27,935 bases of DNA from a virus: positions 1-27,935 of the IMG/VR virus record IMGVR_UViG_3300025168_000497; one strand, given 5' to 3'. The notes beneath the pieces were generated by a model. That model had not been told where the DNA came from, made no database searches, and worked only from the letters and a program-made list of their open reading frames with translations. Position numbers and translations under genes: made by a program. This document shows, piece by piece, positions 11,993 through 19,862 of this stretch. Each line of letters begins with the position of its first letter. Position 1 is the first letter of the stretch.

Positions 11993-14002
11993 TTACTTGT
12001 TTTTATGTTTTAAACTTCCTCTATTTGGTAAATCTATTGTAGGGGTACTAGACTTACGCCACCCTCTAGGGTTTGTTATACCCGTACCTCTTGTATTTGG
12101 GCTTACTTCTGTATCATTATTTAGCCCGTCGTTTGGTAAAAATTGCCCGCTAGCGTTTCGCTTACGTTTCCATACTTGCCGTATAAATTTATGGTGGCAA
12201 TATACCCCGCCTTTCCATTCCCAAATTGAGTACGTGCTTTTACCCTCTGGGGCAAACTCGCCATTTATACCCTCTTTACCCATTTGTACAATATCCTCGT
12301 ACCTATATGATACGCCTAGCTTTGCGTTTGCTACCATATTCTTACAGAATAAACGGCTATTCTTACTTAGGTTTCTACTATATCTATAACGTACTTTAAA
12401 TAGTCCCTTATCGGTTTTACTCTTTTCCTCGGGGTTAGCGTATCGTTTAAAAAACTTATACGGCTCGTTATGATATTGCGCCTCTAGTTGCGTGTCGTCT
12501 ATCTCTGTCTCTTCTACAAGTTCCCAACTATTAGTATTTACTACCTCGCCTACTTTGTCTAGGTGTTCTAGCCATTTGTGAGCGTCCTCGTCGCATAGTT
12601 CTACGTTTTCTTTACCCTTTTTTTTTTCAAATAAAGAAAGACTTAGGGCTAAGTCGTCAGACTTAAAAAAACCCTTTGCAACTTCTAGCGGTAACTGTAA
12701 AAACTGTATTAAAAATACTATCGCTTGCTCTTCGGTTAAAACGCCCTCTTGTACTTTAGCTATAATATCTATAGCGCTACTAATTTGAGCACCGTTATAG
12801 CTTGCGTCTACTTGTTCTATTTCCTCTTCGCTTACCTCTTCCTCTACTATAGGGTTATTTACTTCGGTGTTATCCTCTACTATTTCCTCTTCTGCGTACT
12901 CTTCCGTAAATGGTTGCGCGCTTTCAAACTCTAGCTTTATGCCCTCGCCCGCTTCAAACATTATAAGCTCTAGCGCCTCGGTTAATAAGTCCCTATAACC
13001 CGTTACTACTGTCTCTTCAAATAATACGCTAGCCGTTTTTAATTCGTCGGCATTGTTACCAAGTCCGCCACCGTCAGAGTTTACCCCAAATAAACGAGGG
13101 CTTACTACTCTATGGCTTACCATAATTTTATTAGTTATTTCAGTACTTAAAAATTGGTATTGCTTGTCAGCGTCAGAGAGTGCAAAGCTAGTAATCTCGG
13201 GGGCGTTTGCTCGGTCGTCTGAAAATGAAAGTATAAACTTACCCGCGTTTTTAGACCCGCTTAACTCGTTTTCTATTTGGCGTTTTACCTCTCGGCGTTT
13301 CTCTTCGCTAGGTATACCTTGGTTAAATGATAGTAAAAAACTAGGGGCTAGACCGTTTTGTATGTTTGCTAGGTGGTACTCGCTTACGTTCTTATCTAGG
13401 TTAATATAATTTAGTCCCCCTTGATAGTCTGGCTTTGGGTAATAATAAGACCCTACGCTATACATTTTAAAACAAGCTATTTGACTAGGAAAAGCGTGTT
13501 TTTGTTCGGGGTCAAAGGCTTTTACTTTGTCATATCCCGCCTTTTTTACGTTAGCCCAATCTTTAGAATAGTAGTAAAAATCTACTTTGCCGTCGGTCTC
13601 TTCGCCCGTTCTCATATTCTCGTATGGTATATGCTCGACGTCTGTTATAGTAGTGCGGTCTAGGGAATAAGATAAAGACAAATAAAAACCGCCTTGTACT
13701 TTAAGGTCTAAAACGCATTTTTGTATAGTGTTTTTACCTACGCCCTTGTCGAATAGTTGTAAAAACTTAGCCCATGCCTCTACCTTTACGTCTTTGTCGG
13801 GGCTTGTTACCCCCTCGCCATATATCCAAGAGGCTATAGAATTACAAAGCGCATTGTGTACGCTTGACTTTTGGTATAAGTCTATAAGATAACTAGGGTA
13901 GTCGTTATTTTGCCCGTAGCTAACGTACTCGTCGGAGCTCTTTACTACTTCGCTATCGTCTGTATACTCGTAAGAGTTATTAAATGTATGTAGCTTACTC
14001 AT
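11993..14002 (-). CDS. Portal protein with extra C-terminal module
   Basis: A 669-residue protein. Residues about 20-390 have the features of Bacteroidota phage portals (YGQNNDYPSYLIDLYQKSSV near the start; SHRVVSPRLFGVNSDGG in the stem region). An acidic linker (EEEIVEDN...EEEVSEEEIEQVD, about 375-405) follows. Residues about 500-620 form an additional module (FKVRYRYSRNLSKNSRLFC, then YSIWEWKGGVYCHHKFIRQV) with a possible metal-binding Cys-His-His group, followed by a disordered polar tail. The portal forms the dodecameric ring for DNA entry. The C-terminal module is not in classical portals and could be a MuF-like morphogenesis or ejected domain. It overlaps the previous gene by 8 bp. Confidence 0.85.
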   Translation of the reverse strand: MSKLHTFNNSYEYTDDSEVVKSSDEYVSYGQNNDYPSYLIDLYQKSSVHNALCNSIASWIYGEGVTSPDKDVKVEAWAKFLQLFDKGVGKNTIQKCVLDLKVQGGFYLSLSYSLDRTTITDVEHIPYENMRTGEETDGKVDFYYYSKDWANVKKAGYDKVKAFDPEQKHAFPSQIACFKMYSVGSYYYPKPDYQGGLNYINLDKNVSEYHLANIQNGLAPSFLLSFNQGIPSEEKRREVKRQIENELSGSKNAGKFILSFSDDRANAPEITSFALSDADKQYQFLSTEITNKIMVSHRVVSPRLFGVNSDGGGLGNNADELKTASVLFEETVVTGYRDLLTEALELIMFEAGEGIKLEFESAQPFTEEYAEEEIVEDNTEVNNPIVEEEVSEEEIEQVDASYNGAQISSAIDIIAKVQEGVLTEEQAIVFLIQFLQLPLEVAKGFFKSDDLALSLSLFEKKKGKENVELCDEDAHKWLEHLDKVGEVVNTNSWELVEETEIDDTQLEAQYHNEPYKFFKRYANPEEKSKTDKGLFKVRYRYSRNLSKNSRLFCKNMVANAKLGVSYRYEDIVQMGKEGINGEFAPEGKSTYSIWEWKGGVYCHHKFIRQVWKRKRNASGQFLPNDGLNNDTEVSPNTRGTGITNPRGWRKSSTPTIDLPNRGSLKHKNK

Positions 14003-14513
14003 TCTTATATGATATTACCGTAGGTATAGTTTGCCTATCGGGGTTATAATATGTATTAGTGAAGTCGTAACTATCGTAAACCATAGCTACCCCCTTATCT
14101 ATAAGTATACGCGCGTTTTGGTCGCTCTTACCTTGCACCGTTGCGGGGTAGTCTACGTTTTCTAGTACGCCGTATATATTATAGTCGTATTTTCCCGCGT
14201 TATCTAAGCCTATTACACCGTTGCGCGTTGGGGTTTCTAGCGTAGCTAAATCTATACGTAGGTTAAAAGTAATGTACCTAGCGTTACTACTCTCTTTAGA
14301 CTTTTGTAGTAGTGTATCGTATACCTTGCCCGTAGTTTGTTCTATTAATTCTATTAAATAGTGAGTAGGCGTACTTAATACCTTAGGTACTTGGTGCGTA
14401 GAATTAGGTATAAATACGGGTTTACTCTTGTTTATTGAATTACTAAACAAATTACTAGAGTAATTAACCGTTATTTTATTCCGATAGTTCGGTATTTTTT
14501 TTAGGCTTAACAC
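13995..14513 (-). CDS. Hypothetical structural protein
   Basis: A 172-residue beta-rich protein between the tail-tube-like gene and the portal. It contains YLIELIEQTTGKVYDTLLQ, RYITFNLRIDLATLETPTRN and a Tyr-rich C-terminus. I do not recognise it. Context suggests a minor virion component, perhaps of the neck or tail. The gene starts inside the end of the 55-aa gene and ends inside the portal start, so it is translated with them. Confidence 0.7.
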   Translation of the reverse strand: MLSLKKIPNYRNKITVNYSSNLFSNSINKSKPVFIPNSTHQVPKVLSTPTHYLIELIEQTTGKVYDTLLQKSKESSNARYITFNLRIDLATLETPTRNGVIGLDNAGKYDYNIYGVLENVDYPATVQGKSDQNARILIDKGVAMVYDSYDFTNTYYNPDRQTIPTVISYKNE

Positions 14514-14643
14514 TCTCGAATAAATTAGGGTTAATATTATAAATAGCGTTTATAGTATGCTCGTCTAAATTGTTACTTAATATAGTTTTTTTAGGGCAAT
14601 AAACTACGCTACCTATAAACTTCTTTTTAAACTTTTTTTTCAT
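14476..14643 (-). CDS. Small basic protein (55 aa)
   Basis: I choose ATG 14643 (MKKKFKKKFIGSVVYCPKKT). A longer frame from 14679 would start within the terminator hairpin. The N-terminus is Lys-rich, the C-terminus polar. Composition and size suggest a small structural or connector accessory; I recognise no family. It lies between the terminator at 14656-14693 and the portal operon and overlaps the next gene by 38 bp. Confidence 0.62.
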   Translation of the reverse strand: MKKKFKKKFIGSVVYCPKKTILSNNLDEHTINAIYNINPNLFESVKPKKNTELSE

Positions 14644-14655
14644 AACTGTAAATAT

Positions 14656-14693
14656 AAAAAAAGGCGGTAAGGCTTTCAACTCCTACCACCTTT
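14656..14693 (-). terminator. Rho-independent terminator after tail-tube-like gene
   Basis: On the minus strand AAAGGTGGTAGG (14693-14682) pairs with CCTTACCGCCTTT (14672-14660), with one bulged base and one G-U pair, followed by a T run to 14656. Confidence 0.85.
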
Positions 14694-14713
14694 TATTTAA
14701 CTAATTATAGATG

Positions 14714-15283
14714 TTAAATTTGACTGCTTGATATTTCTATCATATCGTCAGTACCCGCTACATTCTTTAAAGTAGTAGGCGTCGACGTCATATTTATAGC
14801 GGGTATCGTTCCCATAGCGCTAAACTGTAAAGTGAAACCAATAGGGTCAGCTAGTGCCGTATCGCCGTTATGAATAAAAGAGCCACCCGTACAACGTACG
14901 TTTCTTTTGTTGTCTAGTAAATAATATATACCGTTATTATCTCTTACCATAATTTGCCATATACCCGCTACTATATCCTCGAATAAATCAATAGTAGTCC
15001 CTTGTACACCTCTGCAAACTATCTCTAGGTCTTGTTGGTATGCTACCCCGCTATCGCTTGTTACTATAGTTTGGTTAAAGTTACTTTGATATTTATCTAG
15101 GTCGATTTGAAACCATGTACCTACATCGCCGTCGCTTGTTGTTACATTAGCCGCAACGCCACTAGCTACGCCTACGCTTATAATTCTATGGTCATCTATA
15201 CCACTTAATAGTAGTATTTGGTCTATACCGCCTACGTCATTTTGGCAAAGTATACCTTTACCCGTCGTTATTCCACAACTCAT
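14714..15283 (-). CDS. Major tail (tube) protein, putative
   Basis: A 189-residue beta-rich protein starting MSCGITTGKGILCQNDVGGI. The N-terminal pattern (CGIT.GK...C...GGI) and the hydrophobic-alternating strands (GFTLQFSAMGTIPAIN) are like tail tube subunits of Bacteroidota siphophages. It sits between two terminators, just after the capsid gene, which suits a highly expressed structural protein. A role as another abundant virion protein cannot be excluded. Confidence 0.65.
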   Translation of the reverse strand: MSCGITTGKGILCQNDVGGIDQILLLSGIDDHRIISVGVASGVAANVTTSDGDVGTWFQIDLDKYQSNFNQTIVTSDSGVAYQQDLEIVCRGVQGTTIDLFEDIVAGIWQIMVRDNNGIYYLLDNKRNVRCTGGSFIHNGDTALADPIGFTLQFSAMGTIPAINMTSTPTTLKNVAGTDDMIEISSSQI

Positions 15284-15305
15284 ATTTTTATATTTTAAAG
15301 GTTAT

Positions 15306-15331
15306 AAAAAGGTAGGGCATAAAGCCCCACC
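15306..15331 (-). terminator. Rho-independent terminator after major capsid gene
   Basis: On the minus strand GGTGGGGC (15331-15324) pairs with GCCCTACC (15318-15311) around loop TTTAT, with one G-U pair, followed by TTTTT. Located between the capsid stop and the tail-tube-like start, it probably reduces transcription into later genes. Confidence 0.87.
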
Positions 15332-15348
15332 GTAATAAGTCGTACTAA

Positions 15349-16320
15349 CTATGATATAGTTTGATTTACTGCTAGAATACAATCAGATTTTAGACCTACT
15401 TGTACACCAATACCGAAACGCATAACTAACTGTATAAAGTCGCTACCGTCGTATTGGTATCTTGGTATTACTTGCATCTCTGTCATATCAGTACCTAAGT
15501 TAGTACCTACAAATAAGTTAGACGCTCTACATAATATAATAGCGTCGTCTGGCATACCTTGTGCCATATTAACCGCTACGCCTAAGTAAGATACTGCGCC
15601 GAATTTTTGGTTATATCCTCTTTGCTCGTAACCGCCACCGTTAGACGCTAATTTACCTAAGTATAAAGCGTAAGTTTTAGGGCTTACTAAGAATTGACAG
15701 TCGTCATGCGTTAAGATACCCGCGCATTGGTCTACGGCTTTGTCGTATGCCGCTTGCATTTTAGCTAAAATATTACCCTCTGCAAGTGCCGCCCCTAAGT
15801 CGATATAGTTAGCCGCTAGGTATAATTTACCCGCTTGAATACCCGCATTATCTACAGTACCGTCGTTAGAAATAAGACCCGTACCTAAAGACGTAGACCC
15901 TTTATAAATAAATTGTTCTACTTGTTGAGCTGACTGACCCGCAACAACTGACGCCGCAAAGTCAATAAAGTCTGTAGGCTCGCCGTTTCTTGACCCGTTC
16001 ATTTGAGACGCTACCCAAGTAGGGTACAGTTTACCTCTACATAATGCTTCGTTTACCATTACGTCAGTAGTCGTAAGTACTGCCTCGTCTAAAGTTAAGC
16101 TATCGCCGTTAGTTACACCACAAGCCGATCCTACGATAGGGTCAGCTGATACTAAAGAAGAAACTACTGCTTTGTTACGTACACCCGCTAAAGATGTTAA
16201 GTACCCGTTTTCTATTGAGTTAGATGCTACCGCGCTTGTAATGTAAGGTAGTGCCAACTCGCCCGCGTAGGTATTGTTTGTTACTGCGGGATAGTTAAAT
16301 TCGTGTTTTTTATTTGCCAT
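15349..16320 (-). CDS. Major capsid protein
   Basis: A 323-residue protein of the HK97-fold kind found in Bacteroidota phages. It has an N-terminal arm (about 1-50), a long alpha/beta core with small-residue-rich stretches (DFAASVVAGQSAQQVEQFIY), and a C-terminal beta segment with FIQLVMRFGIGVQVGLKSDC. It directly follows the acidic scaffold gene by 4 bp and the protease lies further upstream. Base use is richer in GAT, GCT-type and other codons than elsewhere, and it holds the only GATC I found (16127-16130). A terminator follows it. Confidence 0.88.
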   Translation of the reverse strand: MANKKHEFNYPAVTNNTYAGELALPYITSAVASNSIENGYLTSLAGVRNKAVVSSLVSADPIVGSACGVTNGDSLTLDEAVLTTTDVMVNEALCRGKLYPTWVASQMNGSRNGEPTDFIDFAASVVAGQSAQQVEQFIYKGSTSLGTGLISNDGTVDNAGIQAGKLYLAANYIDLGAALAEGNILAKMQAAYDKAVDQCAGILTHDDCQFLVSPKTYALYLGKLASNGGGYEQRGYNQKFGAVSYLGVAVNMAQGMPDDAIILCRASNLFVGTNLGTDMTEMQVIPRYQYDGSDFIQLVMRFGIGVQVGLKSDCILAVNQTIS

Positions 16321-16324
16321 TTTA

Positions 16325-16888
16325 TTAGTTGTTTTTAGCGTTTAAAATAATATCTAAATGCTTGTTACCCGTTTCTATTTTACTAGGGCTTGTTGGTGCA
16401 TTGTGTTTAAGTGGCTTTACTGCCGATAATTTACTAAGTTTTTGTACAGTCTCTTTAAGTTCTGTATTCTCATTAGTAAGACCCTCTACGGTGTCTTTAA
16501 ATTCAGAGCGTAAAATCTCTAAGGCGTCTACTAGGTTTTCGTTAGTAACGTAGTTAGATAAGTCTACGGTTTCCGCGCTCATCTCTTCCTCTTCTTTTTC
16601 GTCCTTTTTAAGGTCTGCCTCTTCGCCGTCCTCTTCGGGTTGCGTAAGGCTTGTAATTTCTCCGTCGCTTACTACCATTTTAGCGCCGCCCTCTACTTCA
16701 TATTCGCCCGTAGGTAGTGGCATTTTTTCGCCGTCTTCACCTACTACGAATACTAGAACGCCGTCCTCAAATTTTTCAGCATCTGTACCAATTTTAGTAC
16801 CGTCCACTAGCATAGCCTCCGCCATAAGCTCGACCTCGTTAGTTTCCATTCCTAAAATGGCTTTAATTTGGTTAATAGTGTTTTTCAT
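16325..16888 (-). CDS. Capsid scaffold-like protein
   Basis: A 187-residue protein. The N-terminal half is beta-rich with DGTKIGTDAEKFEDGVLVFV, then KMPLPTGEYEVEGGAKMVV. A very acidic stretch (EEDGEEADLKKDEKEEEEM, about 85-103) and a coiled-coil segment (about 115-155) follow, then a basic tail. Acidic, coiled-coil proteins just before the capsid gene are usual scaffolds, removed by the protease encoded upstream. The cleaved N-terminal domain pattern recurs in Bacteroidota phages. A late promoter candidate lies directly upstream. Confidence 0.75.
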   Translation of the reverse strand: MKNTINQIKAILGMETNEVELMAEAMLVDGTKIGTDAEKFEDGVLVFVVGEDGEKMPLPTGEYEVEGGAKMVVSDGEITSLTQPEEDGEEADLKKDEKEEEEMSAETVDLSNYVTNENLVDALEILRSEFKDTVEGLTNENTELKETVQKLSKLSAVKPLKHNAPTSPSKIETGNKHLDIILNAKNN

Positions 16889-16894
16889 ATTTTA

Positions 16895-16935
16895 GTATAA
16901 GTTACACCTATACAAAGATGCTTTTTATAAAAGTT
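16895..16935 (-). promoter_or_regulatory. Late (ECF-like) promoter candidate, head genes
   Basis: On the minus strand TAACTTTT is followed 15 nt later by GTATA, inside the longer string CTTTGTATA. The same arrangement (TAACTTTT, 16 nt, GTATA) precedes the tail chaperone gene. The AAC in the upstream element is typical of ECF sigma -35 elements, so these may be targets of the phage sigma factor. Only two examples, hence low confidence. Confidence 0.35.
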
Positions 16936-16955
16936 AGTTTATCTTTAAATAAAAA

Positions 16956-17210
16956 ATGAAACGTAGAAAAAAGACGGGCGAGAAAGCCCTATTTTTTAAG
17001 ATATGGCAAACACGCCCGCACGTATGTACTAACTGTAAAGAGCATTTAGGTAACGAGGCTAAAGCGTGGCACTTTGCCCATATAAAACCTAAAGGCTTAT
17101 ATCCCGAGTTAAGACTAGACCCCGACAATATTAGACTACTCTGTTACGAGTGTCATTATGCCCTAGACTTTCAAAGTAAAGATAAGTTTATAGCCCGCTC
17201 TCGCGAATAA
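16956..17210 (+). CDS. HNH endonuclease, only plus-strand gene
   Basis: An 84-residue protein. A zinc-binding CxxC pair (C24, C27), the HNH core (HFAHIKPKG with H39 and H42, N58 in LDPDNIRLLC) and a second CxxCH (C63, C66, H67) are all present, so it should be active. Small HNH proteins act in packaging or as homing nucleases. It is inserted between the protease and the scaffold, in opposite orientation, with its 3' end overlapping the protease gene by 23 bp. AT-rich sequence precedes its start, but no clear promoter is visible. The isolated orientation suggests a mobile insertion. Confidence 0.9.
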   Translation: MKRRKKTGEKALFFKIWQTRPHVCTNCKEHLGNEAKAWHFAHIKPKGLYPELRLDPDNIRLLCYECHYALDFQSKDKFIARSRE

Positions 17211-17901
17211 CTTTACGTATACGGTTTAGTATAACTTCATCTTCTGAATATTTACTGTGCTTTTTACCACACATATACGAGCCGTCGGGCATTTTGTGTT
17301 CGTAGCCGTCGGGACAACTAGCGTTTTTTCTTACCTCTAAGTCTATTTTTTCTTCGCTTAGTGTTGTCTGCTTATCTGTAAAATAACCCTCAATACTAAA
17401 GCCTTGAACCTTACCGCTCTTAACGTATTTATCCCATACCGTACGGTCGTTTACTTTTACCGATACAAACCATGTCCCTATAGGCAAGTCTTTAAAACCG
17501 TACTCATGGCTTTTATCTATTTTACTTGTCTTTATCCAACTCTCTACTACTGTTAGGTTAGTTATATCTTTATTATGCTCTAGCGTGTGGTTATGTTGTT
17601 TATCTCTCATAAAAAAGAGCTCGCTAGCTTTTCGTATTGTTTCCTTACTAAAGTATACGTAGTAGTCTTTACCGTCCTCGTCTACTCTTAGTATTTGCTT
17701 GTTAGGTATCAGTACCGCGCCTATTAGTAGTTGTTGCTCTTTATCTAGGTCGTTAAATTGTACCTCTATATTTTTGCTAGCTTGTTTTAGTGCTATAAAA
17801 TTTTCTTGTATAGCGGGTTGGTTTACTAGGCTTATAGCAAATACGCCGTCTTGGTTTTCTAGCGCCTCGTCGTCTATAATAAGTTCTACTATTTTAGTCA
17901 T
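17188..17901 (-). CDS. Prohead protease, XkdF-like
   Basis: A 237-residue protein. His in QHNHTLEHN (about 103-110) and Ser169 in GFSIEGYF (168-174) match the catalytic His and Ser of phage serine proteases of the XkdF/S78 type. The core spans about 60-175. A C-terminal Cys-containing extension (ASCPDGYEHKMPDGSYMCGK, about 195-213) could bind a metal. It processes the scaffold and capsid during maturation. It follows the tape measure gene by 9 bp and is separated from the scaffold only by the opposing HNH gene. Confidence 0.85.
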   Translation of the reverse strand: MTKIVELIIDDEALENQDGVFAISLVNQPAIQENFIALKQASKNIEVQFNDLDKEQQLLIGAVLIPNKQILRVDEDGKDYYVYFSKETIRKASELFFMRDKQHNHTLEHNKDITNLTVVESWIKTSKIDKSHEYGFKDLPIGTWFVSVKVNDRTVWDKYVKSGKVQGFSIEGYFTDKQTTLSEEKIDLEVRKNASCPDGYEHKMPDGSYMCGKKHSKYSEDEVILNRIRKVIRESGL

Positions 17902-17910
17902 AATTTTAGT

Positions 17911-19626
17911 TTATAAAGTTGCTCTTTCTTGTATTTGTGTACTTACTTGTTGTTGCTCTTCTACGTCTTGTTGTACTACGTACGCTTGTATAGGACTATC
18001 GCCCCCAAACGCGTCGAGGCTTTGCCCTAGGTTAAAGTCTGCGCCTTGTTGTAGTTGGTTTATACCACTATGTACACCGCTCATATTTATACCTTGCCTT
18101 TGTCCGCCAGACCCCGCACTAGCACCACCACCGCCACCGCCACCGCTAGGCGCTTTAGGGCTTTTAGGGTCTACTTTCATTATTTCCTTAACATTTTTAA
18201 GACCCATAGCTAAACTTATACCCGCTTGTATATAACTAAACGGGGGCGGTGCACTAGATAACGCCATATTTACGGCTTTGTAAGTGTCCATAACCGCACT
18301 AGCTACGGCAAAACCTTTTTGAGCTACGCTACCCTCTTCAAATAAAGCGCTCGCCATTTTTATAGTCTGACCTAAAGCGTTTACGTTTGCTTGCCTTTGC
18401 TTTATAGCTTTTTGGTCTAGTGCTTTTTGTGTGGCTATATCCTCTAGTCTAAACTTTTTATTTGCGTCGTTTACTTGCTTGTTATACTCTTCGGTAATTG
18501 CTACCGTATCTACTCCGCTTTTACGTGCTAAGTCTAGTTTGTGTTGGTAGTCTTGGTTTAACTGTTCTAGTTCTGCCTCTCGCTCGCTTAGTCCCGCTAC
18601 CCTTAACTCGTTTATAGCCTCGGCTTGTTCTTTTATTAGGGCGTTAGTGTTTGTTAGTTGCTCTGACCTTTGCCCCGTTATACGCTCTTCTATATCTACT
18701 ATTTCTGTCTCTGCCTCTATTACTGCTTTTTGTAGGTCTAGGTTATCCTCGTTTACCGATAACTCTAATTTAGCTAAATCTAGTTTTTTTTGTGCTAGGC
18801 TTTGCTCTTCTGCTAGTTGCTTATCTAATATTTGCCCTAGTTCCTCGTTTGCTTTTATACGTTCTGCAAAGGTTAGGCTTTCGTCGTCTCTTATTTGTCT
18901 TTGTAACTCTGCTTGGTTTTGAAATTGTAGCATTAGTTTTTGTTGCCCCGCCTCTAATAGTTCTACTTGTTTACGTTGCTCTACTAATACGTCGGCGGTC
19001 TTTAATGCCTTTTTACTTTCTTCTACTATTGTGTTAAAAGTAGATACTGCTACGTCTGTTACTTTTTCATATACTGCGGTAGCGTCTTCTTTAAAGTCGT
19101 TAAAGTCGCCCTTTACCTCTTCTAGTCCCGACTTTATCATATCCATATCAAAGCTAAAAATACCCGTAAGTATTGTACCTACTCCGCTAAACTTATCTAC
19201 TATATAATCTTTAAAGCCTATTAGCTTTTCTTTTATACTATCTATAGTTTTTTGCGGTTGTAAAAATGCGTTAAATATTTGTTGTCCTAAATTACTTACA
19301 AAGTCTGCCACTTGATTAAATACAATACCTAACGCGGTAGTACCTTTTTCTAAGGCATCTACTACGGGTTGGTTTTGCATTATAATCTCTTTTAGCATTT
19401 TAAAAGCCTCGTTAAGCAAAAGTAAGCCCGTCCCTTTCATAGCCAAACCTAGACCCTTAAAGCCACCCGCTAAACCTTTTATAGCGCCTAAACTAGCTTT
19501 ACCTACCTTACTCATAGCGCTAGTACTCTCGGCTATTTTTTCGGTTTGGTCTGCTACCTCGCTTAGTTGGTCTATAGCCTTGTCTAGCTTGGTGCGTATC
19601 TCTATATCAAATACTAATTGCTCCAT
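17911..19626 (-). CDS. Tape measure-like protein
   Basis: A 571-residue protein. Residues about 45-85 are hydrophobic and Gly/Ala-rich (GLAGGFKGLGLAMKGTGLLL), and about 205-400 form a long charged coiled coil (KQVELLEAGQQKLMLQFQNQ and onward). A second hydrophobic segment lies near 420-480. A poly-Gly hinge (seven Gly then ASAGSGG, near 505-525) precedes a Gln-rich tail. This layout is that of a short tail tape measure. It overlaps the 82-aa gene by 13 bp. If it is the length ruler, it would specify a tail of the order of 85 nm, an estimate from about 0.15 nm per residue. Confidence 0.78.
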   Translation of the reverse strand: MEQLVFDIEIRTKLDKAIDQLSEVADQTEKIAESTSAMSKVGKASLGAIKGLAGGFKGLGLAMKGTGLLLLNEAFKMLKEIIMQNQPVVDALEKGTTALGIVFNQVADFVSNLGQQIFNAFLQPQKTIDSIKEKLIGFKDYIVDKFSGVGTILTGIFSFDMDMIKSGLEEVKGDFNDFKEDATAVYEKVTDVAVSTFNTIVEESKKALKTADVLVEQRKQVELLEAGQQKLMLQFQNQAELQRQIRDDESLTFAERIKANEELGQILDKQLAEEQSLAQKKLDLAKLELSVNEDNLDLQKAVIEAETEIVDIEERITGQRSEQLTNTNALIKEQAEAINELRVAGLSEREAELEQLNQDYQHKLDLARKSGVDTVAITEEYNKQVNDANKKFRLEDIATQKALDQKAIKQRQANVNALGQTIKMASALFEEGSVAQKGFAVASAVMDTYKAVNMALSSAPPPFSYIQAGISLAMGLKNVKEIMKVDPKSPKAPSGGGGGGGASAGSGGQRQGINMSGVHSGINQLQQGADFNLGQSLDAFGGDSPIQAYVVQQDVEEQQQVSTQIQERATL

Positions 19627-19862
19627 AAAGCCCCTCTATTTTTCCATTGTTTTAGCCTTACCTCGTAGTTGCGTTTTAGCTTGTCGTAATAGTCCATAAT
19701 GTTACTAGGTGTATAATGCTCTTTAAAATCTGGCAATATATCCAACGTAGGGGCTATTACTTTTATACACTCGTTAAGGTGTTTAGTTAAGTCCTCATAA
19801 GTATAAAGATACTCTAGGTCTAAAGTTTGTTTTTCCTCTGTTAGTTCTACTGTATATTCCAT
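19614..19862 (-). CDS. Hypothetical protein upstream of tape measure
   Basis: An 82-residue acidic then basic helical protein (MEYTVELTEEKQTLDLEYLY, C-terminus VRLKQWKNRGALWSN). I do not recognise it. It overlaps the large tail protein by 16 bp and the tape measure by 13 bp. The position just before the tape measure is one where chaperone genes usually sit, but here the chaperone pair is elsewhere. Confidence 0.65.
   Translation of the reverse strand: MEYTVELTEEKQTLDLEYLYTYEDLTKHLNECIKVIAPTLDILPDFKEHYTPSNIMDYYDKLKRNYEVRLKQWKNRGALWSN

Noticed and set aside
14644-14679. Longer start of the small basic protein at 14679
   Set aside because: The added codons lie in the terminator stem-loop; ATG 14643 is preferred.
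14700-14765. CTGACGA followed by GAAA on the minus strand, a third hammerhead-like match
   Set aside because: It lies inside the coding end of the tail-tube-like gene, and no stem II, stem III or NUH triplet is correctly placed. A chance match.
17699-18235. Plus-strand Cys/Pro-rich frame near the tape measure 3' end
   Set aside because: The Pro run is the reverse complement of the Gly-rich hinge of the tape measure; no start context or homology is visible.
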